DNA of 64,000 nt from Trichobilharzia szidati (lineage: Eukaryota; Platyhelminthes; Trematoda; Strigeidida; Schistosomatidae). Shown piece by piece: positions 1 through 12,527 of the stretch. The stretch's first letter is position 1. The number at the start of each line of letters is the position of its first letter. A program made the position numbers and the translations under genes. A model generated the notes under the pieces. It searched no databases. It was not told where the DNA came from and saw only the letters and a program-made list of their open reading frames with translations. The DNA lies in the NCBI GenBank assembly GCA_944472155.2, contig OX235273.1, positions 82,268,793-82,332,792 on the forward strand, written 5' to 3'.

Positions 1-400
1 TCAGTATGACTCAGTGCGGAGAGCTGAATCGGCTCAAACCACCCTATTTCCGGTTACCTACTTTGTCGAACTGGTCAAACAGTAAATCAAAATGGCGCTT
101 TATGAATTAATCCCCAATTTGGAATTTGCACCTTTCGAATAGGTGAAACTTCACCAAGGTTTCTTTTGGAAACCAAACTGTTCAGACCACAGTATGTGAT
201 CTTTTTGATACAATAAGCGGTAATCAAGAAAGCAAGGCTAAATGCGTAAAACTACATACTAATGGTTAATCGAGACGATTACTTGCATACCACTGATATC
301 AATCAATATTGCTGGCTAGCCAGATCGAAGTGATTTAAACATCGGACGGCCATTTCTCGATCAATCAGTTGTTTCATCCTTTTCGAACTGTGTAAATCGC
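1..400. repeat. Dispersed repeat, permuted copy A
   Basis: Two blocks recur at 26,810-27,165. The block at about 1-240 (containing TCAAACCACC and GGTTACCTACTT) resembles 26,960-27,165. The block at 270-400 (ATACCACTGATATCAATC, GCTAGCCAGA, ATCGGACGGC) resembles 26,830-26,940. The order of blocks is reversed between the two copies, as expected from a tandemly repeated or circularly permuted unit. No coding potential is visible. Family name unknown. Confidence 0.6.
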
Positions 401-1837
401 AAATTGAAAAATGATTTCTGCATTGTCAATTTGAACTCAAAGGCAATTTAGCAAGTGCTTTCTGTATTGCCTTATTCAGAGAAGCGGATTTTCAAGAACT
501 ACATTCAACTAATTTAGGTCAGTAAATGAGTTGAGTGCATTTTAAACTGGATTTACCGATTATTGTTTGTGTCAAATATGATTTAAATTATTAACGTAAC
601 AGTTATTGTCCAATTAGTGAATAAGAAATAATGGGCTTATTAAATTCATATTTGTTAGGTTATATTTTCAATCATATCATCGAGTAATAATAGTAATATT
701 AATGATTTTTTGTTGTACTTGATTACTAATTAATTTTTATGCTTCATATTTCCTTTTTAATTGTGAAAGAAAACAACAATTAAACTTTGTTTATTTACAG
801 ATTATACTTTTTCGTGTTTATTGCAGCGGAATATCCGAATTGTGTAGAGAAAAAGGAATATTCTAGTTAAAGGAAACATGTTTATGTAATGATTGCCCCA
901 AAAATATTAATTTATAATTGTAGGACATTTATGTTGATTCATTCTGACAATGCAAAACAACGATATCACTGATTACTTGGACTAACGGTAATAGGTAACC
1001 TCTAGTTCCCATGAGAAAACACATCAGAAGGATAACCGAATCCTGGATTTTAGAATTATCTAAGTATTGATCAGAACCTTTGATTTTAAGCATAGTTGCT
1101 AAGGATACATTTGAAATGGAGATTGTTCCCCGGTGTAACATTTTTTTAAACACACCGCTAAACTAATACCTACGCCAGTTGACTGTGAGGACAGTGGCTC
1201 GAATATCATCGGAAGCTTTGTCCTGAATTAAATAGAGTTAGGAATCACTGGTTCGTGTGTTATGTAATTTAAACTACCGCATACAAGAGAAGGAGAAAGT
1301 GTTTCGTAAGTCGACTGAAAAATTTATAGTTTCATGCAGACAGATGTTCTATTTATGACTGTGATTTGCACTCTAAAAAGCTTCAGGTTATCAATAACTT
1401 CTGAATTCTTAGGTGTTAGCATGGACAAGCTTATCTCTTAGCTATGAAGTCATGTATGTTATGCATGCATTGACATGACAGCCTTAATGGGCAGTTTTGA
1501 TTCGCTTACTCATGACTTTATTTTTTGAGGTCATATAGCCAATTAATTTATGGCTTAAATTTCTGAGGATTTGTAAGTATAACATATCATGTATTTTTTC
1601 TAATAAATGTTGTTGTGGTTATTGTCGTTGAGGTTTTCGTTTTTCCTGTCTGACCTTTGTGTCTACCTCAGTGTGTCAGATAATTTCAGTTTATCAGTTG
1701 GTTGTAATATTATATTCTGGAGATGAATTCTAGTTAGTTTAAGTGACACACAACCCAGTGTCATTCCTTCACAACATTAAATAGTGAGTAACTGATCAGG
1801 ATGGCAACATGAATCTATTGTATCATTGCTACAAGAC
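401..1837. other. No gene recognised
   Basis: AT-rich sequence. The small open frames (for example 929-1153 on the minus strand) have no recognisable domain. No repeat family seen elsewhere in the window was identified here. Confidence 0.5.
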
Positions 1838-1955
1838 TTGATATGATTATGAGCAATAATTTGTGCTCGAAACGTCATCAGTTAATATAACTGTACAATA
1901 CTGTGTGATTTATCAAAATAAAATCATATCCATAATGGAACCAAGGAAAGTGTCT
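1838..1955 (-). repeat. Short foldback-type repeat (GAGCA..TGCTCGAAAC unit)
   Basis: Contains the stem-loop GAGCAATAATTTGTGCTC followed by GAAACGTCATCAGT, then a TATCAAAATAAAAT..ATAATGGAA end. The same blocks occur at 36,850-37,032, 40,868-40,965, 48,235-48,320 and 59,600-59,905. Non-coding. In the better copy at 36.9 kb the ends are inverted repeats, so this looks like a non-autonomous foldback element. Orientation is given relative to the 36.9 kb copy. Confidence 0.55.
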
Positions 1956-3420
1956 AGACTTATCAGTCTCACAGCCAGATGTCACCAGTAACTTTAATTA
2001 AACAAATCTTGACACCTTATTCATATTTCCAATATGTCAATATTCTTTAGAATAACCAGGACTGATTAAGCTGTATGGCTTGTGAAAAGTTACAGAAGAC
2101 AAATGTTTGTTTCATTTAGTTAACTTGAATGTAGGTTCTTGAAAGTGATCATATTCTCTGTTGCTGTCAGAGTTCGTATCCATGCGTTATTTACCTTAAA
2201 TCATCCACACAATTCTAAATGTTAATACTCACTTTCATTGATGAACCGGAATAAAACTAGAAGGGATATGATGTAGAAACGTTTAACTTCGTAGGATAAA
2301 TTTGATTGAATTTACGACAACTTAGGCTTATGCCATATTTTATTAAATTTTCAAAGTGCTCAAAATGTCCTGTGATTTAATTCCTGATGTTGGTTGCTCA
2401 AATGATTGAAGTTACGTTTTTAATAATAATAATTAAATTTGCTTTATTCCAGAAACAGTACTAGTGGTACAGTGTCGAATTTTCAGCACATATCTACAAT
2501 ATTTGCATCTAATTTTATCAAACATTTAAAAGGAGTATTTCAAAAAAAACACATAAAGACACCAACAGCGAAAAAGAAAACACAGGAAAAACACAAAAAA
2601 ATGCGAAAAAATACCAAGAAGTAGAAAGGAAAATAAACAGCATATAATAATATCTCAGTATTGGGTAGTGGAAGCTATGATATGATTATGCACGGTGACA
2701 GTAAAGCTGTAGTCATACAAGAAGTTATGAAATGATATTTAAGAATGTTTATCGCCAAGATGATCAGTTAATTTGGTTGAAGCAACTCTAAACAATCATA
2801 AAATTAACATTTCAGGGTTGTTGTTTTGTTTTTTATTGTCAGGTCTAATGCGGTGTTTGTAATGGTAGTGTGAGTAATCCTGCATAAATACAAAATTTTA
2901 AGATGGTGACAATGGCGTTCACAACCAATGATTATCAGTTAATATCGCCAAACAAAACAAAAGAAACAACAACCACAAAAACTAATAATTACATGATGGT
3001 TAATGACAGGACAATTTTGTAATACTCATAGTGCTAATATAGTCAGAACCAGTAGATAAACAAAAGAAGGAATAGAGTAAAGTACAAAGAGTAAGCCAAT
3101 GTTAATAATTTAGGTAGCTAAGTATGTTTGAGAAGGAGTTCACTATAGAATACAAAATAAGAGAGAAATAAAAGAGCCTAAAATTATGTTATTAACAACA
3201 AAGCAAGTCATAGGTTTCGCGCTTAACATATTTGTCCTATTTATAACATGCATAACATACATCAAAACTAGTCATGTTAATTGAGAAACTTTCGTTACAA
3301 TGTAGTTACTGATAATAATGATAATCCCAAAGTTTATTTATTTTTTTAAAATTTTGTTTCCTCACTTCCATCACAATTCGTTTTTCACAATGAGTAAAAT
3401 AGATTTCATTATCTTTTCCG
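1956..3420. other. No gene recognised
   Basis: AT-rich. The 61-codon frame at 2439-2624 (+) is lysine-rich only because of an A-rich tract, so it is not called. No repeat copy recognised. Confidence 0.5.
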
Positions 3421-3530
3421 TATTATATTATCATAATTCCCTTGGGTTCCGAGTGGAACATGCAGCTTCAGCAGCACATCTCTATTTTGTCCTGTTCTCT
3501 GCAGTCTTCTGTAGATAGACCCACGACTGA
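3421..3530 (-). mobile_element. RTE-like LINE, 3' terminal fragment
   Basis: Read on the minus strand this ends in ...CCAAGGGAAT followed by an AT-rich tail, preceded by a degenerate GAAGCCCTATGTTCCAC block (here with GTTCCACTCGG). That is the 3' end of the RTE copies at 5.5, 13.2 and 63.1 kb. About 100 bp remain, abutting a second RTE 3' end in the same orientation. No coding capacity left. Confidence 0.75.
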
Positions 3531-3746
3531 ATATTATTATTATTGTTTCCTTTAATTCCTAGAGGAATATAGGGCTTCAGCCGTGCGTCTCCATTGCGTT
3601 CGGTTCTCTCCTAGATTTCACTGTCACCCATAGGCTCTCATTTCCTCCTCATACAATCTCCGCCATGTTACCATCGGACACCCAACGCATCATTTCCGAT
3701 TCGAGTTCCACTTGAAGGTTTGGCCTGACACACGACGTCATATATA
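3531..3746 (-). mobile_element. RTE-like LINE, 3' terminal fragment
   Basis: Minus-strand 3' end of the RTE family: ATTATTATTATTG tail, then TTCCT..AGGGCTTCAG (reverse of GAAGCCCT..), then the antisense of the C-terminal coding region equivalent to residues N-P-K-G-K and R-P-R-V-T of better copies. About 215 bp remain, degenerate. It is immediately adjacent to the fragment at 3421-3530. Confidence 0.8.
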
Positions 3747-4599
3747 TTTATGATTTATTCTCTTGGGAAAAGTCGAATTATTTTCCGGGAAAATTTAGTT
3801 TTTTAAATAGAAAAATAACTTCCAACTCAGTTCTATATTTTTGACTATCTGTGAGTGATACTCAGTTTCTTCATCAGTGTTTTTATTTTTATGCTTGAAC
3901 TTAATAAAAGACTACAGTATTTTATTTCATTACTTGAAATGAACATTTCAAAAAGTTATTATTTTGATATTTTTATTCTGTTCATATTTTCCCATGTTTA
4001 ATTTGCTTCTTCTAGGGGCAGATATTTAATATTTATTTTTTGAGGACAAAATAATAAAATATAACAAAAAACTCAACGGAAGCTAACTTTAACATGAATA
4101 CATACATACTTATTAGGAGACTGATAAGAAGATATCCATGTTTTTTTTTTGCTAGAGAAGTTCAAAGTAAACAAAGTTATTAAAATTTATCAGTTGTATG
4201 GAAAATAGAATACCTTTTATTTTTTCTCTGATAGCTTTTATGTAAATGACAGTGTTTATCAAGAAAGCGTAATAAATGTCAAAATGATATCGGAAATCGG
4301 TAAGTTAGTGTACTAGTCATAATTCGATGGATTAAACATAATTATTCTACATAAAGCAAAAAAGAAAGAAAAACAAAAGCATATGCGAGGCTAAACAAAT
4401 TCATTTAATTTTTGTTGGCTTTTCATTTGAAATTAAAGTTGAAAAACAACCCCATTTGAAAGTGTCATTGATAGTTAAACACTTTGGCAGAAAATCAGTA
4501 TAATCAGCTAAGAGAAACAAATGTACAGTGGTAATTCAAAGCAAAAATCTTTTGACCTCAGTAGGGTTTTAAACAGTGTTGATTTAATCTTTCGAGATG
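3747..4599. other. No gene recognised
   Basis: Very AT-rich spacer with homopolymer runs (T9 near 4141). No supported ORF or repeat. Confidence 0.5.
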
Positions 4600-5540
4600 T
4601 TTACTGGATTGTGCGTCAGACAGTGGAAAACGAGAAGACAGGGATATCCTGGACCGACGTGAAGAACCTAGAAGACCTGGATTTCGCGCGTGGATGACTT
4701 ATGTTTGATGTCACGCAAAATCGAAGACTTACAAGCGAAAACCGACAAACTGGTCGAAGAGGCTGGCAGCAAAGACAGGACTCTAGGTGAACATAGATAA
4801 GACGGAGGTCATGAAAATAACCAACCAACAACAACAACAGCAGCAGCAACATCCAGCGCCAATCACCATCAACGGGAGGGATTTGAAAGAGGTTACTTCA
4901 TTCACTTCACTTATCTAGGGAGCATTGTCTCAACTACAGGAGGAACGGACGAGGATGTCAAATCGAGAATCGGGAAGGCGAGAAACACATTCATCCACCT
5001 TAAACCAATCTGGAAATCTTCGTCACTCAACTCAGCATCAACAACAAAATTCGGATTTTCAATACAAACGTCAAGTCAGTCAGTTCTTCTATACGGATGG
5101 ATCAGAAACTTGGCTGGTCACAAAGAATATTTCCAACAGCCTGTTGCAGACCTTTGTCAACAACTGTCTTCGCTGGCTCTATACTGAAGATCAGATGGCC
5201 GGAAAGAATCACCAACAAGAAACAATCTATGGGAACAAACAAAACAAGAACCAATCACTCGACAAATATGCAGGAGGAAGTGGCGATGGATTGGACACTC
5301 TCTGAGGAGGCCACTGGGTGACATCGCGCGTCAGGCCAGTGCTCGAGTGGAACCCGAAAGGGAAGTGGCGAGTGGGACGTCCAAGAGTGACATGGAGGAG
5401 ATCGTGCGAAGAGGAATTAAAACAATATGGATTAACATGGATGCAGGTGAAAAGTACAGCAGAAGACAGAAGCAAGTGGAGACGTGTAGCTGAAGCCCTA
5501 TGTTCCACTAGGAACCCAAGGGAACAATAATAATAATAGA
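4600..5540 (+). pseudogene. RTE-like LINE, 5'-truncated RT C-terminal region and 3' end
   Basis: Starts at the segment encoding the equivalent of W-I-M-R-Q-(I/T)-V-x-N-E in the 61.4-63.2 kb copy, and runs through the FADD-box region, a CAA-repeat segment and the C-terminal region to the GAAGCCCTATGTTCCAC..GGGAACAATAATAATA tail. The reading frame is broken: homologous pieces lie in several + frames (4925-5305, 5097-5321, 5318-5530), and an extra GTGGATGACT-like stretch near 4690 disrupts the catalytic FADD box. In life this region would be the distal part of the reverse transcriptase. The copy is very similar to those at 12.53 and 61.44 kb, so it is relatively young. 5' truncation is typical of target-primed reverse transcription. 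Confidence 0.9.
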
Positions 5541-5911
5541 TGTTTACTAAATGTACGCTTCCTCGTATTTACTAAAAAGCTGTCTGAGGTAATTGTTTTG
5601 TTTAGTTACCCTACTTAATTTTAGATTTTATATCTTCTGTCTTATCATGATAAATTTCGAGTGATTTTATTTGAGGTTTACAATTTTTCAACTGATATCG
5701 TTATTTTTTACTTTTGAATTTATACCCTTCTAATTTTCAACAAATTTAGAGATTTGATATGATTCTAAGATTTACTTACTTGTTTCAATTATAAATTGTT
5801 TGGTGTTATCATTAGGGTCGAAAAATACAGTGACATTTTATCCACACAGCAGTTACATTCATGATCGATTGAAGCTGAAAAATGTGTTATAGAGGGTGAT
5901 AAAAAGAAGTG
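5541..5911. other. No gene recognised
   Basis: AT-rich spacer between two RTE fragments that lie tail to tail. Nothing else seen. Confidence 0.5.
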
Positions 5912-6735
5912 ACTAACAGTATTCTTGGTTATTACTATTATTTTCTTTGTTTCCTAGTGGAACATAAGGCTTCAATAGAAGACCTCCACTTTCTTCTATT
6001 CTCTGCCGTCCTCTGCAGGTGGCTAGCCATACGATTACCCATAATCTCTTATCTCCTCTTCCTCCTCTCCACACGATCTCCTCCATGTCACCGACGACTC
6101 ACTTGCCACATCCCATTCGGATTCCAATAGAGTGATGGCCTGCATTGCGCGCGATTTCATTCGACGGCCTCCTCAGTGTGGTCTGATCTATCTCCATTTT
6201 GTTGTTGTGGGTTCTTGCTCAGCTGATTTGTTCACAGCCAGTTTCTTGTTACCAATTCTTTCTGACCATTCGATCTTCAGCATGAAGCCAGAGAAGAAGG
6301 CAGCTGTTGATAAAAGTCTGTAACTTGTTAGAAGTCCTTTTCATGACTCACATGCGGTCCAAGTTTCTGACCCGTATAGAAGAACTGACTGACTGACTTC
6401 GCTTTTGTGTTGAACAGAATCCGAATCTTGTGGTTTATGCTGAGTAAGTAAAGTAGAAGATTTCTAAACTGACTGTCAGGTTGATGAAAGCGTAAAATGT
6501 CTTTCCGATTCTGGCTGGTTTTGATATCTTCATGCGTTCCGAGTGCCTATGGTTGAAACAACGCTTAACGTCTAGATAAATGAAGGAAGTAATCTCTGAG
6601 AAATTTCTCCTGTTGATGGTGATTGGTGCTAGTTGTTGTTCTTGCTGTTTGTTGGTTATCTTCATCACCTCCGTCTTCTCTCGCTGTTCACCTGCAGTCC
6701 TGTCTTCGCTGCTTCTTCAGCGAACGGACACTGAT
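5912..6735 (-). pseudogene. RTE-like LINE, 5'-truncated, antisense
   Basis: The antisense 3' terminus starts near 5930 (ATTATTTTC..CCTAGTGGAACATAAGGCTTC). It continues through the C-terminal coding region to the segment containing the I-T-N-K-Q-Q-E-Q-Q and P-I-T-I-N stretch (minus-strand open frame 6435-6668). That frame shares the P-I-T-I-N-x-R and A-R-I-G-K-T-F motifs with the other RTE copies. It is broken by frameshifts and differs clearly from the young copies, so this is an older insertion. No catalytic box is included. Confidence 0.85.
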
Positions 6736-8670
6736 TAAAACCTTTTAAGACTTCATATTTTTCAGCTCTCATCATTTGATAACATTCTTATAATGACAGT
6801 ATGTTTGTGAATTTCTGTTTTGGGTTCCGCATAATTCACAAATTGAACAGAATGCTGCACTAATTGTTGTAACTTCCCGTTGATTGATGTTTAAATAGAG
6901 TTTTGTAAGACAAAACAGGGAATCTTTGGTTTTTACTTAAATAAAACAGGAGAGATTATAACGTTTCTTTTAAACTCTTCATATTTGCTATCAGCTGTAA
7001 TAATTTATTCACAATTCAACGGAAGATAGTTATAAGCCAAAATAACTACATCCCTTGTAACTCTAATATTCCAATTTTCAGAGGCATTTCATAGTTGTTT
7101 TTGTGGAACTTTAAAACAAATTGATTATTGACAATTTACACATCTTATTACTGACTTTTAGAAAATAGTCACTTGTTTGGTGTAAAATTTCATAAACCGT
7201 TCATGTTTCAATTATGTTTTAGATAAGGACAACTAAAGCTGAATTTCAACAACACTTTGAAGTAAATAGGTGATAGCTCTAAATGAACTAACATTTATGG
7301 CGTTAATTACTTTGTATATATGGCTTAATGTTTATTTATGTATAATTTAACTTAGAATAGGATAAAGTCTACCATTTTTAAGATGATCTCTTCTGGAGAG
7401 AAATAAAACTGTGAATTTTCTGAATTCCTCCTCATCTATCAAATGTGCAGTCTGAATTTAGTTTATTTAATCTCTGTCTGAAATTTTTACAATTTTTTGT
7501 TTCTTTTGAATTAGACAAACTTCTCTGTACAACTGTTTAGTTTGTTTTTCATAATGTCACAATCAAGAATTTATATTAAAACTAAGATTAATTGTTTGTT
7601 CATTTAGACGCATCTGTTAGTTGTTGCTTTTTTTGAAAAAAACTTAGACATTCCATTTTTTTTCATATTTAGACAGTTTGATACCGTTTCAGATATTTTA
7701 ATTATTACTAAAAAAATGAGAGTAAAAAAGATTTCAGAATTTTCGTTATTTACACTGTATATAGTGTCTTTCTAAAGTCATCAATTTCAAAAAGGTGCAA
7801 TAATGTATCTTTTTAGAAAGAATGTGAAATGTTTTCACTAAGGTTGACGTATGATTACAAGTTATTTACTTGTCAGCTGATATTTCAAATGAATAAGTTA
7901 CCGCAAGCTTGATCGCTTGTAGTTTGTTTTTCTTGTTCGTGTAATCTAGATTTGGTTATTGAAAAACTTCTTCTTGAGAATATTTGAAAGTTGGAATGGA
8001 AAATAAATGATGACTTCCAACCGGTTTGGGAAGTATAAAAGGTGAACGACTGTCAGACGGTTTAATCCCTGAGAGTCATTTTATGTTTCACAAGTGTTCT
8101 AAGCAGACATTGTACAACTGGAATTAAAAGGAGTTTTAATTCACTGGTCATTGGATTCCACCTTCGTATGACCCACAGAAGACAGGTTAATTCCTTTCTG
8201 AAATTGTGGATGCATACTGATGAAGATCCTCACACTAGGACAAGACAGCTGTCCAGTATCATTTAGTTTTTAATGATTGTCTAATTGATGTTGGTTTGTG
8301 ATGTAATCCAGTTTATTTGAAAAGTGTTTGCATATAAAGCAAGTATATACCATTTTATTCATAGGACGACTGTGCATCCGGACATTTAGGTCTTTATTGG
8401 TTTTAAAAATTTGGCTTCGCAGTTCTTAGTCTACCATTTTGTTATAAATTCATTATCTAAACTGTAGATTACTTTTAATTGTTTTCTACTTATTTCACAC
8501 GTGTATGAAAATGTGTTCATTAGTAGAACTACGGTCATATCATGAAATAAGAGGAATCCTTATCTAATATTAATCTACATGAAATAAGTTTAAGTTATCA
8601 TATTTATACGTGGTGGTTCATTTTCTGAAATTATTCTGAGACAGTGTTTTGAATGACCATGTGAAGATAC
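6736..8670. other. No gene recognised
   Basis: About 1.9 kb of AT-rich sequence without a supported ORF, tRNA-like head or LINE remnant. It may be unique DNA or very old repeat. Confidence 0.45.
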
Positions 8671-8795
8671 AAAGAAAGTTTATGGGCAGTTGTGGATCTA
8701 GCTAAAAGCAAAGTTAAAAGACACAATCCAATGGATATGTGCTGTTGAGGCCCTCTTTTCTACTCGGCACCCAAAGGGGGAATAATAATAACAAT
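8671..8795 (+). mobile_element. RTE-like LINE, 3' terminal fragment
   Basis: Degenerate + strand 3' end: TATGGGCAGT..GAGGCCCTCTTTTCTAC followed by CCCAAAGGGGGAATAATAATAA. It matches the terminal block of the RTE copies with several changes. About 125 bp, no coding capacity. Confidence 0.75.
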
Positions 8796-8879
8796 GATAA
8801 TGATATTCTGGGCTGTCGATAACTACTAGGTTCATTTGTAGTATATTCATAATACAAAGAAGTTTTATCGGGAATACAT

Positions 8880-9228
8880 CATAAGGAAATGTGGAACGAG
8901 ATATGTAGGTCGTTCGTTGCGTGTTTTATCTAAAAGAGTCAAAGAACATTATCCGACTTGGCTACAAAAAGGTAACAGTGTGCCAATAAAGAGCGCTGTT
9001 ATTGAACATATATTCAACACTGGTCACTCAATATGTAAGGAGAATTCACTCAAAGTCATCTACAAAGTCAAAAGAAGCCTCCCGAAAACGGTTAACTTCC
9101 GTATACTTTGCATTGCCGAGGAGGCCTTAGAGATCCGAATAGAAAACTTTGATTTATGTTTACAGACGAAACTTTTCTACCCCTTCCTTCTACTATGGGT
9201 ATCATTCCAAGTTCTACTACTTTGTTAA
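8880..9228 (+). pseudogene. Penelope-like element, GIY-YIG endonuclease remnant
   Basis: PLEs encode a reverse transcriptase followed by a GIY-YIG nuclease that nicks DNA for insertion. Only the distal nuclease part survives. The frame is open upstream of the first start-like codon and reads K-C-G-T-R-Y-V-G-R-S-L-R-V-L-S-K-R (the YIG half of the motif as YVG), then an A-V-I-E-H block, and ends T-K-L-F-Y-P-F-L-L-L-W near the usual L-P-W terminus. The N-terminal (C-I-Y-Q-F-T-C) half and the whole RT domain are missing. Closest relatives in the window are at 18.7 kb (shared R-V-L-S-K-R-V) and 20.9 kb. The 3' flank continues to a shared terminal motif near 9,550-9,620. Confidence 0.85.
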
Positions 9229-9625
9229 TAATACTTTTTGAAATTTTATATGACGTATTTGTAAAATATTTTTCTTAACCAGCCCTTTATTTACTCTTTC
9301 TACCTATTACATAGTTTATTTTGGATACTTGTCTCCATGCTTTTTCATTAATATCCCATTTTTATGGGTGTCTTTCATATTACACAACTCTTGTCAACAC
9401 TTACCAGTCTTCACACTCTAGTTACAATTTGATTATCCATCACACTATCGAAACACTTTGATGACATAAACAGAAACCCTAACAAATTTTTATCTTTGTT
9501 TGAGAATCCTAATGTACACACACACACAAAATAATTATATATAAATGTGATTGTACAGCTAAGTGAATGAATTCGCCGAAAAGAGACTCTTTGCTGAACT
9601 TTTTGTTCTTATATTCATGTCTGGA
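9229..9625 (+). repeat. PLE 3' flank and terminal repeat
   Basis: Downstream of the GIY-YIG remnant. It ends in a motif also found at 19.64-19.73 kb: ATAAATG(T/C)GATTGTACAGC, then TTCGCCG, then TTTGCTGAACTT.TTGTTCT. The equivalent sequence follows the minus-strand PLE at 20.34-20.48 kb, so this is the family's 3' pseudo-LTR (pLTR). A short CA run lies near 9520. Confidence 0.65.
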
Positions 9626-9892
9626 TGGGTATTTTCCGTGAATTAAAAATCAGCATGGACCCTTTGACAGTGAACGAACTTAATGTGTTTCTGCGCTATT
9701 CTGTTAAGCTTGCTGAAGTCAATGCGAAGACCGGTTAAATCATAAGGATATCACACAAAAAGCTTACTACAAAAATAATTCAGAGAAATGATTAGAGCCT
9801 TGTTGCTTATTATCAGTGTTTACTGTTTATTATCGGTGTAGAAAGTAATATATGGTTAGTGTATAATATGACTAGTACTAGAAGTTAATTCA

Positions 9893-10935
9893 GCTTCCCA
9901 GACTTTGAAATAGCCCTCGATAGAGTTTTCCACGGAGTGATTGGGAAACTGCTTCTACAATGTGGAGTGCAGTGCTGCACACCTTCATCAACCTTATTTA
10001 ACAGGCGGTTCACAGAAGATTCAGCGAAGCCTTTGAAGTCAAGGCAGGAGTAAGGCAAGGTTTCTTACTATAACCGGTGATTTTCCTGTTTTTTTAGGGT
10101 GGGAAATACTTCGGGCAAATAAGAAGATTATAGAAGATCTGAACTTCGCGAATGATTTTTGTCTGGTGTCACACAAACTCGAAGATCAGTAGGCAAAACC
10201 AAAAAGTTAGCAGAAGAGGCAAGCAGTAAAGATAGGACTTCAAGTAAAAATAGAGTTGATGGAGGTGATGAAGATAACCAATTCACAGCAAAAATTACCA
10301 GTTACCATTAACGGGAGAAATATGAAGGGTGTCACTTCTTTCACTTATCTAGATAGCATTGTTTCAACTACAGGCAGTAGGGATGAGGATGTCAAAGGAG
10401 GAATCAAAAGGCAAGACCTTCATTAATCTGAAGTCAGTGTGGAAGTCTACTGCATTCAGCATAAAGAACAAAATTCGGATTTTCAACACCAGTGTCCAGT
10501 CAGTGCTTCCATATGGTTCAGAGACTTGGCGCACGTGTCACCATAATCGTTTCCAACAGGCTTTAGACTACCGCCAACAGTTGGCTTCGCTAGCTCCACA
10601 TTGGATATCAGATGGCCAAAAAGAATCAATATCAAGAAACTCTGCGAACGAGACAATCAAGAACGTTTTGCTCAACAATCATGACGGGGAAAATGGAGAC
10701 GGATCGGACACACGCCGATGTGACCACCGAGTGATATCGTGAACTAGGCCCACGAAGTGGAAGCGATTAGTTAGGTGCCCGAGGGTGACATGAAGGAGAT
10801 CGACGGGAGAGGAGATGAGAGCTTATGGGCAATCATGGAGTCAAATAAGGAGGATTGGAAAGGACAGGATGAATTTGAGATGTACTATTTAAGCCCCATT
10901 TTCCACTAGGAGCCTAGGAGAATAATTACAGTAGT
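9893..10935 (+). pseudogene. RTE-like LINE, RT C-terminal half and 3' end
   Basis: Begins within RT motif A (F-E-I-A-L-D-R-V region). It then passes through the G-V-R-Q-G box (near 10,050), the FADD box region (N-F-A-N-D-F near 10,141-10,160, with the first Asp replaced), the P-V-T-I-N-G-R segment and the C-terminal region, ending G-A-A-T-A-A-T-T near 10,925. Pieces are split over several frames, and the longest open frame is 10,359-10,742. This copy is clearly diverged from the young copies at 5, 12.5 and 63 kb. Confidence 0.85.
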
Positions 10936-12527
10936 TAGAGGTTACAAATACTGTTTAGGGTCATCCCACTTTAGAATGCCTTTAAGGATGTGAAGTGTAT
11001 GAGGTGAACTTGGGGTAATACCTAGTCACTTTTAGTTATTAGTCATGAAATTTCAGTATTATACATTCTCTGTGTTGACTGCTGTTACTCAACATTACTA
11101 GGAGCATCTGCCATTTTTAAAGACGTATTCTGTGCATTTAATTTTTTTAACGTAAACCTTTATTAGCCGTCAGAGGAAGAACTCTTATCATGAATATACG
11201 CAGTATAAAATATAAGATTAATCTAGCACCAGCATAAGTGCATTAACATATAAGCAAACAAAATATATATTCTTTGTAACCGATGTGTAGACAAATTAGT
11301 CTGGAAGTAATAATATTACCTAAATAATATTTTATATTATTAATTATTACTGTGTTATTTCATAAAACATCGCACTTTATCTTTGAAAGCGTTATCAGTT
11401 GTGAAAATATGTTGAGGCAGTAAAATCAGGTCGGATTAAAAACTAAAAGCATATTTAGCAGTAGGCAGAAGAACATTCAGGAAAGTTTGAACAAGGTATA
11501 CATATATACATATATATATAAATGAAAAACTTTTAATCTGCGGAAATAAATTTCCAGCTAATCACACCTTGAACTCAAATAATCCCTCTTCAGTATTTAT
11601 CAGAGAAACTAAGCGCTCAGTACAACCTTATTATATTCAAAGGGAAAAGGGCCACATGTTTTATCCACTGACTTCTACTGTTGGATACATACATAAAGGA
11701 TGTGTGAATTCGAGTTTAATAATAATTGCACTAGTTATTGTTATTATTTGTTTTTGGAGAATTTAGATTTTTAATTAAAAGTAACATTGCTCTGACCTTC
11801 ACCTTGTTGTTAATTCAAATTCTATTGTTTATTTTTGCGAAACTCTTATTATAAAGCTGGATCGCTGATATTCAACTAATGGTAAAACTTAAGCGGATTA
11901 ATATAAGAAGAGTAAAGGCTAATGCTTCTATTGTGTTGAATAAGTGAATGAACATTATAATGTTGCGTTTCAAATGAATCTTATTAATAATGATATCTAC
12001 TAAAAAGGAGAATCTAGACTAAGGAATTATGCTTATTATTGTCTTGATAAGTTCATGTGCGTAACACCTTTCCATTGTTAAATTTCGATAGTGTAATTAA
12101 TTCTAAAAAAATGTAGAATATTAATATTATCTTAGCTGTTAATTCAACAAACTTGTTTATATATTTTGTTACACGCATAAACTGATTATTAAATATTTAT
12201 TTAGATAAAATCCTCAAGAATCCATCCGAAAATCAAGTAAGAAATTCAGTAGATAATGAAGTTAGCTTTCGTCCCACGGTTATTTGTATCGAAAAATCAT
12301 CATGATATGTAAGAAAAATGTCAGATTCTACTTTCACACGAAGGAACAAGTGGCACTGCAAAAAGCAGCTCTTAGAGTTTGAAAAGAATTAAAGTTCCAC
12401 GTAAACATATGAAATGAACGAGAAATTCATGTCGCCATATTTGCTGTCATTTAAAATAAACCTTATCTCTGTGAAATTTCCTTTCATAAGGAATTATACA
12501 AGCACTGCGTTCTTTGATAATCTGTAT
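10936..12527. other. No gene recognised
   Basis: AT-rich spacer with a short AT repeat near 11,505-11,522 (ATACATATATATATA type). No supported coding region. Confidence 0.5.

Noticed and set aside
1855..1905. Full hammerhead ribozyme in the foldback repeat
   Set aside because: The stem and GAAAC are present but no C-U-G-A-N-G-A precedes the stem in any copy.
2439..2624. Basic 61-codon frame
   Set aside because: The lysine run follows from an A-rich tract; no other support.
4616..4852. Minus-strand leucine-rich frame (78 codons)
   Set aside because: Antisense shadow of the CAA repeat and RT region of the + strand RTE copy.
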